Assembly: GCF_035953295.1 (NCBI RefSeq)
Contig: NZ_CP108370.1
Span: forward strand, 7,797,001 to 7,861,000
DNA: 64,000 nucleotides
Source of the DNA: Streptomyces sp. NBC_01335
GTDB taxonomy: Bacteria; Actinomycetota; Actinomycetes; Streptomycetales; Streptomycetaceae
Direction: 5' to 3'
Position 1 is the first letter of the stretch. Each line of letters starts with the position of its first letter. A model generated the notes under the pieces. That model searched no databases. It had not been told where the DNA came from and was given only the letters and a program-made list of their open reading frames with translations. Positions 17,042-25,647 of the stretch are shown here, piece by piece. Made by a program: the position numbers and the translations under genes.

Positions 17042-18184
17042 GTGGCTCGGAAGGTGCGGTGGCCGGTCGCGGTGCTGTGGCTGGGGCGGGAGCGGGACAC
17101 GGTACGCCGTTCCGTGCACTGTGCGTTCGAGGAGGCCGGTCCCGAGCGGGACACGCTTGTCCAGTCGCTCAAGGCCGCGATGGCGGCCATCGTCGCGTGG
17201 GCGCTGACGGGATGGTGGCTCCAGGCGCCGATGGCGCTGCTGGCCCCCTGGACGGCCGTCGCCCTGGTCTGCGGCACTGTGTACCAGTCACTGCGCATGG
17301 GCCTCCAGCAGTGCGCGGTCATTGCCGTCGGCACGGTGTGGGCCTCGGCGGCCATGGCGGTCACCCGGGACCAGACCATGGCCGCGATGCTGCTCACCGT
17401 GCCGTTCATGACCCTGCTCGGGAACTACCGCAGATTCGGGAACCAGGGTCTCGTGGGAGCCACCACGGCACTCTTCGTGATCACCGCCGGCTCGTCGAGT
17501 GCCTTCACGGTCGGGCACCGGCTACTGGAGACCCTGATCGGAGCCGCGGTGGGGATCACGGTCAACGCACTGGTCCTGCCCCCGGTCCACCTGCGCAGTG
17601 TCCGCGACCGGCTGGGCCGCTTCGCCCGGGGCACCTCGGATCTCCTCGGCACCATGGCGCGCGGTCTGCGGGAGGAGGACGGACTCGACAAGGCGGAGAG
17701 CTGGGACGCGGAGGCCACGCGTCTCGCGCTGTCTCTCCAGGGCGTGGCTGAGGCCCGCGCCTGGGTGACGGAAGGAGCCCGGCTGAATCCGGCCGGACGC
17801 CTGCGGCGTACGGGCCCGCCGCCTCCGCCCGTCTCGGAGGACATGCGGTGGGGGCGGGTGTCCTCGCGCGTCCTCGCCGTCACGCGGACGTTGAGCGGGA
17901 TGGGCGGCGACGACGCGGAACTCCCGGGGCCGTCCCCTCGTTTCCTCGCCGATCTGGCGGACGTGCTGGATCAGGCGGCACGTGTCTGCGCGCAGGAGGG
18001 TGCGCCCCTGTCCTTTGACGGTCCGGCCCCCGAGCGTGCGGAGCCGGTGGGCGAGGAGGCGTGGGGCTCCCTGCGCGCCTTGTCCGACACCTTCCGCCTC
18101 CAGGAGGGGGCCGCGGCCGCCGTCGGCGGGGAACTCCTGGTGGAGGCGCGGCAGTTGCTTCACGAGCTGGTCCGGCCGTCCTGA
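17042..18184 (+). CDS. FUSC family integral membrane protein
   Basis: A 380-residue protein with four to six hydrophobic segments in the first 180 residues (for example SLKAAMAAIVAWALTGWWLQ, LLAPWTAVALVCGTVYQSL, LLETLIGAAVGITVNALVLPP), followed by a long soluble helical half. This is the fusaric acid resistance/aromatic acid exporter (FUSC) pattern. Members are thought to export small aromatic acids or act in envelope stress; the substrate here is unknown. The GTG at 17042 has GGGAGGGAG about 8 bases upstream, better than the GTG at 17033. It appears to be transcribed alone and is convergent with a GNAT gene. Confidence 0.8.
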   Translation: MARKVRWPVAVLWLGRERDTVRRSVHCAFEEAGPERDTLVQSLKAAMAAIVAWALTGWWLQAPMALLAPWTAVALVCGTVYQSLRMGLQQCAVIAVGTVWASAAMAVTRDQTMAAMLLTVPFMTLLGNYRRFGNQGLVGATTALFVITAGSSSAFTVGHRLLETLIGAAVGITVNALVLPPVHLRSVRDRLGRFARGTSDLLGTMARGLREEDGLDKAESWDAEATRLALSLQGVAEARAWVTEGARLNPAGRLRRTGPPPPPVSEDMRWGRVSSRVLAVTRTLSGMGGDDAELPGPSPRFLADLADVLDQAARVCAQEGAPLSFDGPAPERAEPVGEEAWGSLRALSDTFRLQEGAAAAVGGELLVEARQLLHELVRPS

Positions 18185-18310
18185 CGGCCCCTGTGCGGCC
18201 GTTGTTGTCGTACGGAGCCGCACGGTGGCTACCGCCGGCGCCCGATCGAAGGCGTGCGAGAAGTCGGCCGGGGGCCTCCGGTCGGTTCGGCGCCGCTTCT
18301 CGGAGCCGTC

Positions 18311-18799
18311 CTACGAGAGATCCTTGCGCATCATGGTGCACATCGTTTCGTGGCGGCGCAGTGTCCCGTCGGCGGCCTCCTCGTCCCATGCGTCCGGCTC
18401 GCGGCCGTAAGCACGGTAGCCCAGCCTCTCGTAGAGGGCGCGGGCACGTGGATTGTCCTCCTCCACGCCCAGTTCCGCCTGGCGCAGCCCTCGGTTCCTG
18501 ATGCGCTGTTCCGCGGCCTCGACGAGGACGGTGCCCACGCCGCAGGACTGCAGTGCGGGGTGGACGGCGAGTTGCCAGAGAGTGCCCACGCCGCCCTTGG
18601 CCAGGTAGTCGACACCACCCTTGGCGATCGGGATGCCGGAGCGGGCGCAGATAGCCAGGTAGTCCACCTCGCCGTGCCGCCTGCGGTCCAACTGCTTGGC
18701 CACGCCGTCGAGATGGCGGGCGGACCCCGCCCAGCCGCACGATGCCAGATCTGAGTGCAGCAGGTCCCGCACAGTCAGTTCCAAGGCGACACTGATCAC
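18311..18799 (-). CDS. GNAT family N-acetyltransferase
   Basis: A 162-residue GNAT enzyme. The acetyl-CoA binding motif A is seen as LAVHPALQSCGVGTVLVEAA (the Q/RxxGxG/A loop reads SCGVGT), followed by motif B (NPRARALYERLGY). The substrate is unknown; the sequence resembles small-molecule or ribosomal-protein acetylases. The GTG at 18799 is chosen because GGAGGTG sits 6-7 bases upstream; the frame continues to a TTG at 18850 without a good ribosome site. Convergent with the FUSC gene. Confidence 0.8.
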   Translation of the reverse strand: MISVALELTVRDLLHSDLASCGWAGSARHLDGVAKQLDRRRHGEVDYLAICARSGIPIAKGGVDYLAKGGVGTLWQLAVHPALQSCGVGTVLVEAAEQRIRNRGLRQAELGVEEDNPRARALYERLGYRAYGREPDAWDEEAADGTLRRHETMCTMMRKDLS

Positions 18800-19100
18800 T
18801 TGGAGCACCTCCTGCTCGTCAGCATCCTCGCCCGTCCCGAGCCGACGCAACCCGGATTTCCAGCATTTCCTTCACCTGCCCGCCCGCCCGGCCGCGTCCA
18901 TGACGCGCCTTCCGCTCGCCCCTTGCGGACGTGCGCGGAGCAGCAACAAATGGTGTCCTGCGGATCATGGCCGGGGCGCGGCGTCCGGTGCGGCACCCCG
19001 CGGCGTTGCCGAACCGCTCCGCGACGGGTACGTTCCAGCGCCTTGCGATGCTCGGCACCGGACGCCGCGCCTTGTCCGGTCTTGACCCTCCGGGCACCGC

Positions 19101-20486
19101 TCAATGGGAGCGGGCCGCCTCCAGCCACTCCAGGACCTCCGGCGTGACCGGGTCGGTGATGTCGGCGAACTCCGTTTGCTTCGTGAGGAACTTCGCCACG
19201 TAGGGACAGACCGGCACGATCCGCTTGCCCGAGGCGCGTACGTCGCTGAGCGCCTGCTCCACGAGGACGGACGCCAGACCCTGGCCGGCGAACGCGTCGT
19301 CGATCTCGGTGTGGAAGAAGACGCGCTGGCCGTCGCGGTCGCGGTAGGCGGTCAGCCCCGCGCGGACGCCGTCGACGTGGATCTCGTAACGATGCCTGGC
19401 GTCGACGCGCTGGACGCTCGGGGCGGGAGCGGGGTGGCTCATGGAGTGCCTTTCGGTACGGGGCGGGTTGCCTCGGGGTGAGAGAGCGGCGTTCGGGAGC
19501 GAGGGGGCGGGGATACGGTCGCCGGGGTAGCCGTCCACGTGCCCGAAGCGGCTCGACGCCGCCTCCCACGCTTCGCGTGCCTCGACGATGTCCTCGTGGC
19601 TGCGGCCCACGAAGTTCCACCACATGACGATCTTCTCGTCGAACGGGGTTCCGCCCACGAGCACGGCCCGGGCGGGCGCGTCCGATTCGTTGGTCAGGGT
19701 CAGTGTGGTGTTCCCCGGGCCGGTATAGCCCAACTCGGCGGGACTGAGCAGGGTTTCGTCCATGCGGATGCTCCCCTGGTCCACGAGCAGACCGTGCTCG
19801 AACGCGCCGTCCGTGTCCAGTGTGACGGTCGCGCGGGGTTCGATGACCAGTTCGGCGCCGAGCAGCGGGGTGAACGTCGGTACGGGAGAGGTGTCCCCGG
19901 CGAGCGAGCCGAGGAACACCCTGATGACGGCGCCGGGCACGTGCACCGCCCCGGGGGCGTGGTGGCGGAAGTCGCGGCCGGTGTGCCGGTGCTCCTCCGG
20001 GAGCGCCACCCACAGCTGGACGCCGTGCAGGACCGTGGTGGCGGGAGTCGAGACCTCGGTGTGGCTGATGCCCAGGCCGCCGGTCATGAGGTTGAGCTCA
20101 CCCGGGCGTACGTAGGCGTGGCTGCCCAGGCTGTCGCGGTGCTCGATCTCCCCGCTGAACAGCCAGCTGACCGTCTGCAGTCCGGTGTGCGGATGGGGCG
20201 CCACGTCCATCCCGCCCGTCTCGGCGACGTCGTCGGGGCCGTAGTGGTCGATGAAGCACCAGGCTCCGATGAGCGTGCGGGCCCGCTGCGGCAGAGTGCG
20301 GCGCACGGTCATCGCCCGGGGGCCGCCTAGGGGTACGTCCCGGGCGGTGAGCACCTCCACCCGGGCCGCATCCGCCGGACCGCCGTGCGCTCCGGTCTCC
20401 TCGGGCCGCGCGCTCCGGTTCTGACCGGTGCCTCCGGTCCCCGGCGTCCCGCTCCCGCCAAAGGTGCTTTCATGTTCAACGATCAT
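19101..20486 (-). CDS. Pirin fused to a YjdJ-type GNAT domain
   Basis: One open frame of 461 residues. Residues about 50-348 are a pirin: the metal-binding cupin motif GMDVAPHPHTGLQTVSWL with its histidines, a glutamate region (LGISHTEVS), and the C-terminal pirin motif VMWWNFVGRSHEDI. Residues 349-461 form a small GNAT (GxAT-type) domain: FFHTEIDDAFAGQGLASVLV carries the CoA loop, then VPVCPYVAKFL. At the junction the internal ATG (19442) has its own GAAAGG ribosome-like site, so two genes may have merged by loss of the pirin stop; both a fusion and a separate 113-residue GNAT could be made. Divergent from an AhpD-like gene. A second, unfused pirin lies at 29261. Confidence 0.85.
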   Translation of the reverse strand: MIVEHESTFGGSGTPGTGGTGQNRSARPEETGAHGGPADAARVEVLTARDVPLGGPRAMTVRRTLPQRARTLIGAWCFIDHYGPDDVAETGGMDVAPHPHTGLQTVSWLFSGEIEHRDSLGSHAYVRPGELNLMTGGLGISHTEVSTPATTVLHGVQLWVALPEEHRHTGRDFRHHAPGAVHVPGAVIRVFLGSLAGDTSPVPTFTPLLGAELVIEPRATVTLDTDGAFEHGLLVDQGSIRMDETLLSPAELGYTGPGNTTLTLTNESDAPARAVLVGGTPFDEKIVMWWNFVGRSHEDIVEAREAWEAASSRFGHVDGYPGDRIPAPSLPNAALSPRGNPPRTERHSMSHPAPAPSVQRVDARHRYEIHVDGVRAGLTAYRDRDGQRVFFHTEIDDAFAGQGLASVLVEQALSDVRASGKRIVPVCPYVAKFLTKQTEFADITDPVTPEVLEWLEAARSH

Positions 20487-20561
20487 GCTCGATGGTAAGC
20501 CGTCGCCCGTCCGGGCGTGCGGGGTGGTGGAGGGGCGAGGCGCCCCGGTGAGGAGACACGG

Positions 20562-21050
20562 GTGAACGGCACCGAGGCGGCACGCGGCGAGCGGCGGATC
20601 TACATCGACAAGCAGAGCCCGAAGCCCTACCACGCGCTGGTGGCGACCTCCGACGCGGTGCGCACCGCCGCCGAGGAGGCGGGGCTGAGCCGCACCCTGG
20701 TGGAACTGGTCAATCTCCGGGTCTCCCAGATCAACGGATGCGCCTTCTGCCTGGACGTGCACACCCGCGCCGCGCTCCGCGCGGGCGACACGAGCCGGCG
20801 GCTGGGGGTGCTGGCGGCCTGGCGCGACACCGAGGTGTTCACCGCACAGGAACGCGCCGCCCTGGCCCTGGCGGAAGCGACGACGAACCCCGCCGACGCC
20901 GCGCTCCAGGAGGCCTCCTACGCGCTTGCGCGGGAAACCCTCTCCGACGACGAGATCGCGGCCGTGATCTGGGTGGCCGTCACCATCAACGCCTTCAACC
21001 GGGTCTCCATCATGAGCAAGCACCCGGTGCGCGCCCTTCCGGGGCAGTGA
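20562..21050 (+). CDS. Carboxymuconolactone decarboxylase/AhpD-like protein
   Basis: A 162-residue single-domain member with the redox motif CAFCLDVH (E-x-x-N-G-C-x-x-C region: VSQINGCAFCLDVHTRAALR) that defines alkylhydroperoxidase AhpD-like proteins. The two cysteines and downstream histidine suggest peroxidase or thiol-reductase activity. The GTG at 20562 has AGGAG upstream. It is divergent from the pirin-GNAT gene with only about 75 bases between starts; pirin and AhpD-like genes often pair in streptomycetes, and both are linked to oxidative conditions. The stop codon lies inside the first copy of a 33-bp repeat array. Confidence 0.85.
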   Translation: MNGTEAARGERRIYIDKQSPKPYHALVATSDAVRTAAEEAGLSRTLVELVNLRVSQINGCAFCLDVHTRAALRAGDTSRRLGVLAAWRDTEVFTAQERAALALAEATTNPADAALQEASYALARETLSDDEIAAVIWVAVTINAFNRVSIMSKHPVRALPGQ

Positions 21051-21167
21051 GACGGACGTGGGCCTTACTTCGGGGCGATGAGACGCGTGCGGGCTCGTCT
21101 CCCCGGGGCGGTGGGACGTATGCGGGCTTGTCTCCCCAGGGCGGTGAGCCCGGCGCGGGACCGTCTT
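21040..21167. repeat. 33-bp tandem repeat overlapping the AhpD-like stop codon
   Basis: Four imperfect copies begin at about 21040, 21071, 21104 and 21137; the second and third are both 33 bases (consensus start CGGGGCGGTGAGACG, end GTCTCCC). The first copy includes the last codons and TGA of the AhpD-like gene. Confidence 0.75.
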
Positions 21168-21182
21168 CCGGCGGTCCCGCGC
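21153..21182 (+). terminator. Hairpin terminator after the AhpD-like gene
   Basis: GCGCGGGACCG (21153-21163) pairs perfectly with CGGTCCCGCGC (21172-21182) over an 8-base loop. It follows the repeat array and is the likely end of the AhpD-like transcript. Confidence 0.75.
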
Positions 21183-21412
21183 AGTCATCTTGTCCGCTGA
21201 CCACCTGTTCGGTTTCTCCTCGAACTCCAATCAAAACGCCCCTCTGCGTGTTATTTGGGGCATATCCAGACATGTGCACCTTAGGTTGTGGAACGACTCC
21301 ACTCGGGTGGCGCGGTGCGCCGCCCCGGTCTACGCGTTCCGAAGGCGCCGTGCGGGGCCGTCCCGTCCGGCGCAGGACGCCACGGGGCCAGGAACGAGGA
21401 AAGGCAGAGCAG

Positions 21413-22633
21413 GTGAACGTGGTCGGCGTCATCATCTCCGGGGCTGTCGCGCTGGTGATCACCGTGGCACTCACCGCGGTCGTCCGCGGACTTGCCCCGG
21501 TCATCGCGGCCAAGGGCGGGCGCCGGAGGCCGCGACGGACCGTCGGGACGGGCGTCGCGGTGGTCCTGGCGACCACCGGCGTCATGCTCGCCGCGCCCCG
21601 ACTGGGCCTCCCGGAACCCGGGTTCGGCGTGCGCCTCCTCCTCACCGCGTCCTCGGCGGTCGCGGTGGTCGGACTGGTGAAGGAGTTGCGCCCGGTCGGC
21701 GCCCGCACGGAACTCGTCCTCCACACCCTCCTGGCCGCTCTCGTCGCGGCGTTCTCCGGGCTCTCCCCGGTGGCAGCGGTGTTCGGAGCCGTACTCGTGG
21801 TGGTCCTCACCCACGCGCTCCAACTGCTGGACGGCTCCGACGGCACGGCGGCCGGAGTGACCGTCGTCCTCGCCGTCGGACTGCTCACGTGCGCCGCGGT
21901 CGACCACCACCCCGGGACGGTGCTGCTGCTCGCCGTGGTGGCCGCCTCCGTGTCCGGCGTACTGCCGTACAACTGGCCGCCCGCACGCGTCTTCTACGGC
22001 TCCTGCGGTTCGCGTTACACGGGCTTCCTGCTGGCGGGCTCCGTCCTGCTGCTGCTCGCCGGCGCGCCGTCCGGGAGCGCCGCGTGGGTCTCCGTACCCG
22101 CGGTGATGGCGGTGGCCCTCGCCGATCTGGTCCTCGTCCTGCTGTCCCGGCGGAAGGCGGGCCGGTCCCTCCTGGCGCCGGGACAGGACCACGCCGTGCA
22201 CCGGCTGCGCCGACTCCGTCTGACGCCCCGGGGAGCTGCCGTCACCCTGATCCTGGCGACGGCCGCCTGCACCGCCACCGGGACGCTGATCCACACCGGC
22301 GTGTTCCACCCGGCGGTCGGCCTGGCACTGCCCGCGGCCGTCGCGGTCGCAGCCGTGGCCCTGCTGCGCGTACCGGTGTACGCGCCGCCCGCGCCCCGTA
22401 CAGGTGTCCGCCGCAAGCCCGCCGGCGCCGCCCTCTCCCAGGAAGCCCCGGTGGCACCGGCGGCCGCAGCGCCCTCCTCCACGCGTCACAAGGCCACCGT
22501 GCCCGGCCCCACGCAGCAGGGCGTCCCCGAGCCGAAGCCGGGAACGCCCGCCCGCACCACCGCGCCGCACATCGCCGCCACCAGGAAGCCGGCCGAGGGA
22601 CGCCCCGCGGACCTGGCCGGCGACCGGCGCTGA
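21413..22633 (+). CDS. MraY/WecA-like glycosyltransferase homologue lacking catalytic aspartates
   Basis: A 406-residue polytopic membrane protein with the layout of the polyprenyl-phosphate N-acetylhexosamine-1-phosphate transferase family. The landmarks can be aligned but are altered. The DDxx(L/K) motif is VKELRPVGARTEL, the N-x-x-N-x-x-DGxDG loop is THALQLLDGSDG, the GDAGS motif is YGSCGSRYTGFLLA, and the final H-rich loop is DHAVHRLRRLRLTP. The paired aspartates and the GDAGS aspartate bind magnesium in active members and are missing here, so I predict a non-catalytic paralogue. A proline/alanine-rich tail of about 70 residues follows. GTG 21413 has AGGAAAGG upstream. Alone on its strand; partner unknown. 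Confidence 0.72.
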   Translation: MNVVGVIISGAVALVITVALTAVVRGLAPVIAAKGGRRRPRRTVGTGVAVVLATTGVMLAAPRLGLPEPGFGVRLLLTASSAVAVVGLVKELRPVGARTELVLHTLLAALVAAFSGLSPVAAVFGAVLVVVLTHALQLLDGSDGTAAGVTVVLAVGLLTCAAVDHHPGTVLLLAVVAASVSGVLPYNWPPARVFYGSCGSRYTGFLLAGSVLLLLAGAPSGSAAWVSVPAVMAVALADLVLVLLSRRKAGRSLLAPGQDHAVHRLRRLRLTPRGAAVTLILATAACTATGTLIHTGVFHPAVGLALPAAVAVAAVALLRVPVYAPPAPRTGVRRKPAGAALSQEAPVAPAAAAPSSTRHKATVPGPTQQGVPEPKPGTPARTTAPHIAATRKPAEGRPADLAGDRR

Positions 22634-22699
22634 CCTACCTGCGCCGACGTCCCCGCGCCGGCCCGCCCGCGCCGGCGTGACCGGCGCAGGCGGACCGGG

Positions 22700-24214
22700 T
22701 CAGACCTGTTCCGCCACCGGCTGCGGGGCGACCTCTCCGGAGCCGGACTCCGGACCGGAGAGGGCCGCCACCACGGCGTCGGCCTCCGCGTTCGGCTCCG
22801 GCAGCAGGAGGCCGAGCGCGACGTAGACGACGAGCGAGGTGACCAGCGGGGTGACGATCACCGTCGTCTGGGAAGCCCCGTCCAGGCCGTACTTGACGAA
22901 GAAGTACCCGGCGAGACCGAGCGCCCAGGACGCCAGGGCCGCCCGAGAACCGCAGCGGCGGAACGCCGGCAGCAGCCCCAGCAGCATCGGGATGGAGATC
23001 GGTCCCATCACGGCCGCGACCATGCCGACCACGATCCCGAGGACTCCGCCGAAGTGGTCGGACTCGATGGCCACGACCATGGAGACCGCGATGAAGACGA
23101 CCGTGACCACCCGCGCCGCCAGCAGGGTCCGTTCGTTGCCCGCGTTCCGGAACCCGGGCACGAGGGCGGGCAGGATGTCGCGGGTGACCACGGACGAGAT
23201 GGCGTTGGCGTCGGAGGACGCCATGGCCATCGTGTGGGAGAACATCCCGGCGAGCGTCAGACCGACCAGCCCCATCGGCAGATAGGACTGCGCCATCAAC
23301 GCGTAGGTCTGCTGAGGATCGCTGATGTGGGGCATGAGCACCGGCGCGGCGACGGCGGGCAGCAGCAGCACCGCGGGCCAGACGAGGTACAAGGCGGCCG
23401 AAAGACCGGCCGAACGCCGGGCCGACTCGGGGGAGTCGGTGGCCATGTACCGCTGCGCCAGATTCCACATGCCGCCGTTGTACTCGAAGAGCTTCACCAC
23501 GACGTACGCGGTGAGGAAGCCGGCGGTGTACGGCCCTACCAGCGGGTCGGTGTGGCCCTCAGGGAGCCGGTGCCACAGGGTGCCCAGCCCCGAGATGCCG
23601 CCCAGGTGGTCGAGCACCACCCACATCATCGACAGCGCGGCCACGCCCTGGATGACGAACTGTCCGAACTCCGTCAGGGCGTCCGCCCACAGACCACCGA
23701 CCGTGCAGTACAGAAGGGTGACGACGCCGGTCAGCAGAATGCCCTGGGTCATCGACATCCCGGTGAAGACCTCCAGGAGGATCGCCACCGAAGCCCACTT
23801 GGCGGCCACGTCGAAGACCTTCAGCAGCGTGCCGCTCCAGGCCAGTGCCTGCTGGGTGGGGACGTTGTAGCGGCGCGCGAGGTACTCCAGTGGGGAGGCC
23901 ACCTTGAAGCGCCGCCGCAGCCGGTTCCACCGGGGGGCGAAGAGCCAGGCGCCCACGCCGGTGCCCACCGCCAGCGGCAGGAACGCCCAGACGTAGACGG
24001 TGATGCCGTAGTCGTAGGCGACGGCCGCGTAGGCGACGAACACGGCCGCGCTGTAGCCGGACATGTGGTGCGAGATGCCGGTCAGCCACCAGGGCATCTT
24101 GCCGCCGCCGGTGAAGTAGTCGGAGACGTCGCTGACGCGCCGGTGCGACCACACGCCGATGAGCAGCATCACCAGGAAGTAGCCGCCGACGGCGACCCAG
24201 TCGAGCCAATGCAT
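22700..24214 (-). CDS. Sodium:solute symporter family transporter
   Basis: A 504-residue SSS-family (LeuT-fold) transporter with about thirteen membrane helices. Family features include the unwound first helix region (GVWSHRRVSDVSDYFTGGG, then WLTGISHHMSGYSAAVFVA) and LTLAGMFSHTMAMASSDANA, where small hydroxyl residues of the sodium site sit. It is the last gene of an operon with glucarate dehydratase and a 5-dehydro-4-deoxyglucarate dehydratase, so uptake of glucarate, galactarate or a related sugar acid is likely, though this family is not the classical glucarate permease. ATG 24214 has AAGAAGG upstream; ATG 24220 is too close to it. Confidence 0.85.
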   Translation of the reverse strand: MHWLDWVAVGGYFLVMLLIGVWSHRRVSDVSDYFTGGGKMPWWLTGISHHMSGYSAAVFVAYAAVAYDYGITVYVWAFLPLAVGTGVGAWLFAPRWNRLRRRFKVASPLEYLARRYNVPTQQALAWSGTLLKVFDVAAKWASVAILLEVFTGMSMTQGILLTGVVTLLYCTVGGLWADALTEFGQFVIQGVAALSMMWVVLDHLGGISGLGTLWHRLPEGHTDPLVGPYTAGFLTAYVVVKLFEYNGGMWNLAQRYMATDSPESARRSAGLSAALYLVWPAVLLLPAVAAPVLMPHISDPQQTYALMAQSYLPMGLVGLTLAGMFSHTMAMASSDANAISSVVTRDILPALVPGFRNAGNERTLLAARVVTVVFIAVSMVVAIESDHFGGVLGIVVGMVAAVMGPISIPMLLGLLPAFRRCGSRAALASWALGLAGYFFVKYGLDGASQTTVIVTPLVTSLVVYVALGLLLPEPNAEADAVVAALSGPESGSGEVAPQPVAEQV

Positions 24215-24372
24215 GGGCATACCTTCTTGTTGCCGGGACGCGGCCGCCACGGGCGGCCCCGTCCCAGGACGGGCTCGTCATGGACGGGCTTGTCACGGGA
24301 GGAGGGTGGGGGAGTCGGGGGCTGTCGCCCCGGGCGTGCGGGCACCGAGGTGGCGCCCGCACCCGCCCCGGG

Positions 24373-25647
24373 TCACCAGCGCGGTGACTTGCTCTCGTAC
24401 GACGGGTCCAGCCGGCGCATGTAGCCGGTGTCGTCCCGGTTGCGCAGACCGCAGCGCAGGTACTGCTCGTGCAGCCTGGCCAGCGCGTCCCGGTCCAGCT
24501 CCACCCCCAGGCCCGGGATACGCGGCACGGCGACGGAACCGGCGCGGAAACCGAGCGCCCCGGGGACGACGACGTCCTCCGCCGGGTCCTTCCACGGCCA
24601 GTGGGTGTCGCAGGCGTAGGAGAGGTTCTCCGTGGCGGAAGCCAGGTGGGTCATCGCGGCAAGGCTGATGCCGAGATGGGAGTTGGAGTGCATGGACAGG
24701 CCCATGCCGAAGGTGTCGCAGATCCCGGCCAGCAGCTTCGAACGTTCCAGACCGCCCCAGTAGTGGTGGTCGGAGAGCACCACCTGCACCGCGTCCTGGC
24801 GTACCGAGGAGTGCAGTTCGTCGAAGGCGACCACGCACATGTTGGTGGCCAGCGGCATCGAGGCCTCGCGGGCGACCCGGGCCATGCCCTCCTGCCCCGG
24901 AGTGGGGTCCTCCAGGTACTCCAGTACGCCTTCCAGGTCGCGCGCCACCTTCAGCGAAGTCTCCACGTTCCAGGCCGCGTTGGGGTCCAGCCGCAGCGGG
25001 GTGGTGGGGAACGCCTCGCGCAGCGCCAGGACCGCCTCGACCTCCTGCTCCGGCGGCATGACCCCACCCTTGAGCTTGATGGCGGTGAAGCCGTACTCGT
25101 CCACCATGCGCCGGGCCTGCGCCACGATCCCCTCGGGATCCAGCGCGGCACCCCAACCGTCCGGATCGTGCCCCGGGTGCGCGTCCCACTTGTAGAACAG
25201 GTAGGCGCTGAAGGGCACTTGGTCGCGTACCGCACCGCCGAGCAGATCGCTCACCGGGCGGCCGACGGCCCGGCCCCGGATGTCCAGGCAGGCCACCTCG
25301 AAGGGAGAGAAGACCCGGTCCACCGTGCTGCTGGTGGTGATCATGCCCGTCAGGCCGTGGCCGTCGCTGCCGGAGTCGCTGCCGATCACCACGGCGATGC
25401 GCCGGCGCATCGGACCGGTGGCGTGGACGTCCATGCCGGTGATCGCGTCGGCCGCCGTACGCAGCCTGCGCAGGTGCCCCTCGTCGGCGTAGGTCTCGCC
25501 CAGCCCGGACACACCCTGGTCGGTGTGGACCTCGACGACGGCGCGGAGCGCGTACGGCTCGTGGACGCCGACCGCGTTGAGGAGGGCCGGGTCCTTGAAC
25601 GCCACGGGGGTTATCTCGATGCGGGTGATCCGCAGGTTGTCGCTCAT
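24373..25647 (-). CDS. gudD: Glucarate dehydratase (enolase superfamily)
   Basis: A 424-residue enolase-superfamily enzyme. The conserved elements match glucarate dehydratase: the lysine pair in TAIKLKGG, metal ligands in LRLDPNAAWN, EDPTPGQEG and ATNMCVV, the SDHHYWGG segment, and the catalytic histidine in MHSNSHLGISLAAMTHLA. It converts D-glucarate (and possibly galactarate epimers) to 5-dehydro-4-deoxy-glucarate in the cytoplasm. The ATG at 25647 overlaps the TGA of the upstream dehydratase gene by one base, with GGAGGTG as ribosome site, so translation is coupled. Galacturonate from pectin can be oxidised to galactarate, tying this operon to the pectinases at 12-15 kb. Confidence 0.92.
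   Translation of the reverse strand: MSDNLRITRIEITPVAFKDPALLNAVGVHEPYALRAVVEVHTDQGVSGLGETYADEGHLRRLRTAADAITGMDVHATGPMRRRIAVVIGSDSGSDGHGLTGMITTSSTVDRVFSPFEVACLDIRGRAVGRPVSDLLGGAVRDQVPFSAYLFYKWDAHPGHDPDGWGAALDPEGIVAQARRMVDEYGFTAIKLKGGVMPPEQEVEAVLALREAFPTTPLRLDPNAAWNVETSLKVARDLEGVLEYLEDPTPGQEGMARVAREASMPLATNMCVVAFDELHSSVRQDAVQVVLSDHHYWGGLERSKLLAGICDTFGMGLSMHSNSHLGISLAAMTHLASATENLSYACDTHWPWKDPAEDVVVPGALGFRAGSVAVPRIPGLGVELDRDALARLHEQYLRCGLRNRDDTGYMRRLDPSYESKSPRW

Noticed and set aside
13817..17119. Very long minus-strand open frame (about 1100 residues) opposite the pectate lyase and GH43 genes
   Set aside because: It is the complement of strongly supported genes; its translation is low-complexity, valine/arginine/histidine-rich and contains no domain. 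High GC content keeps such frames open.
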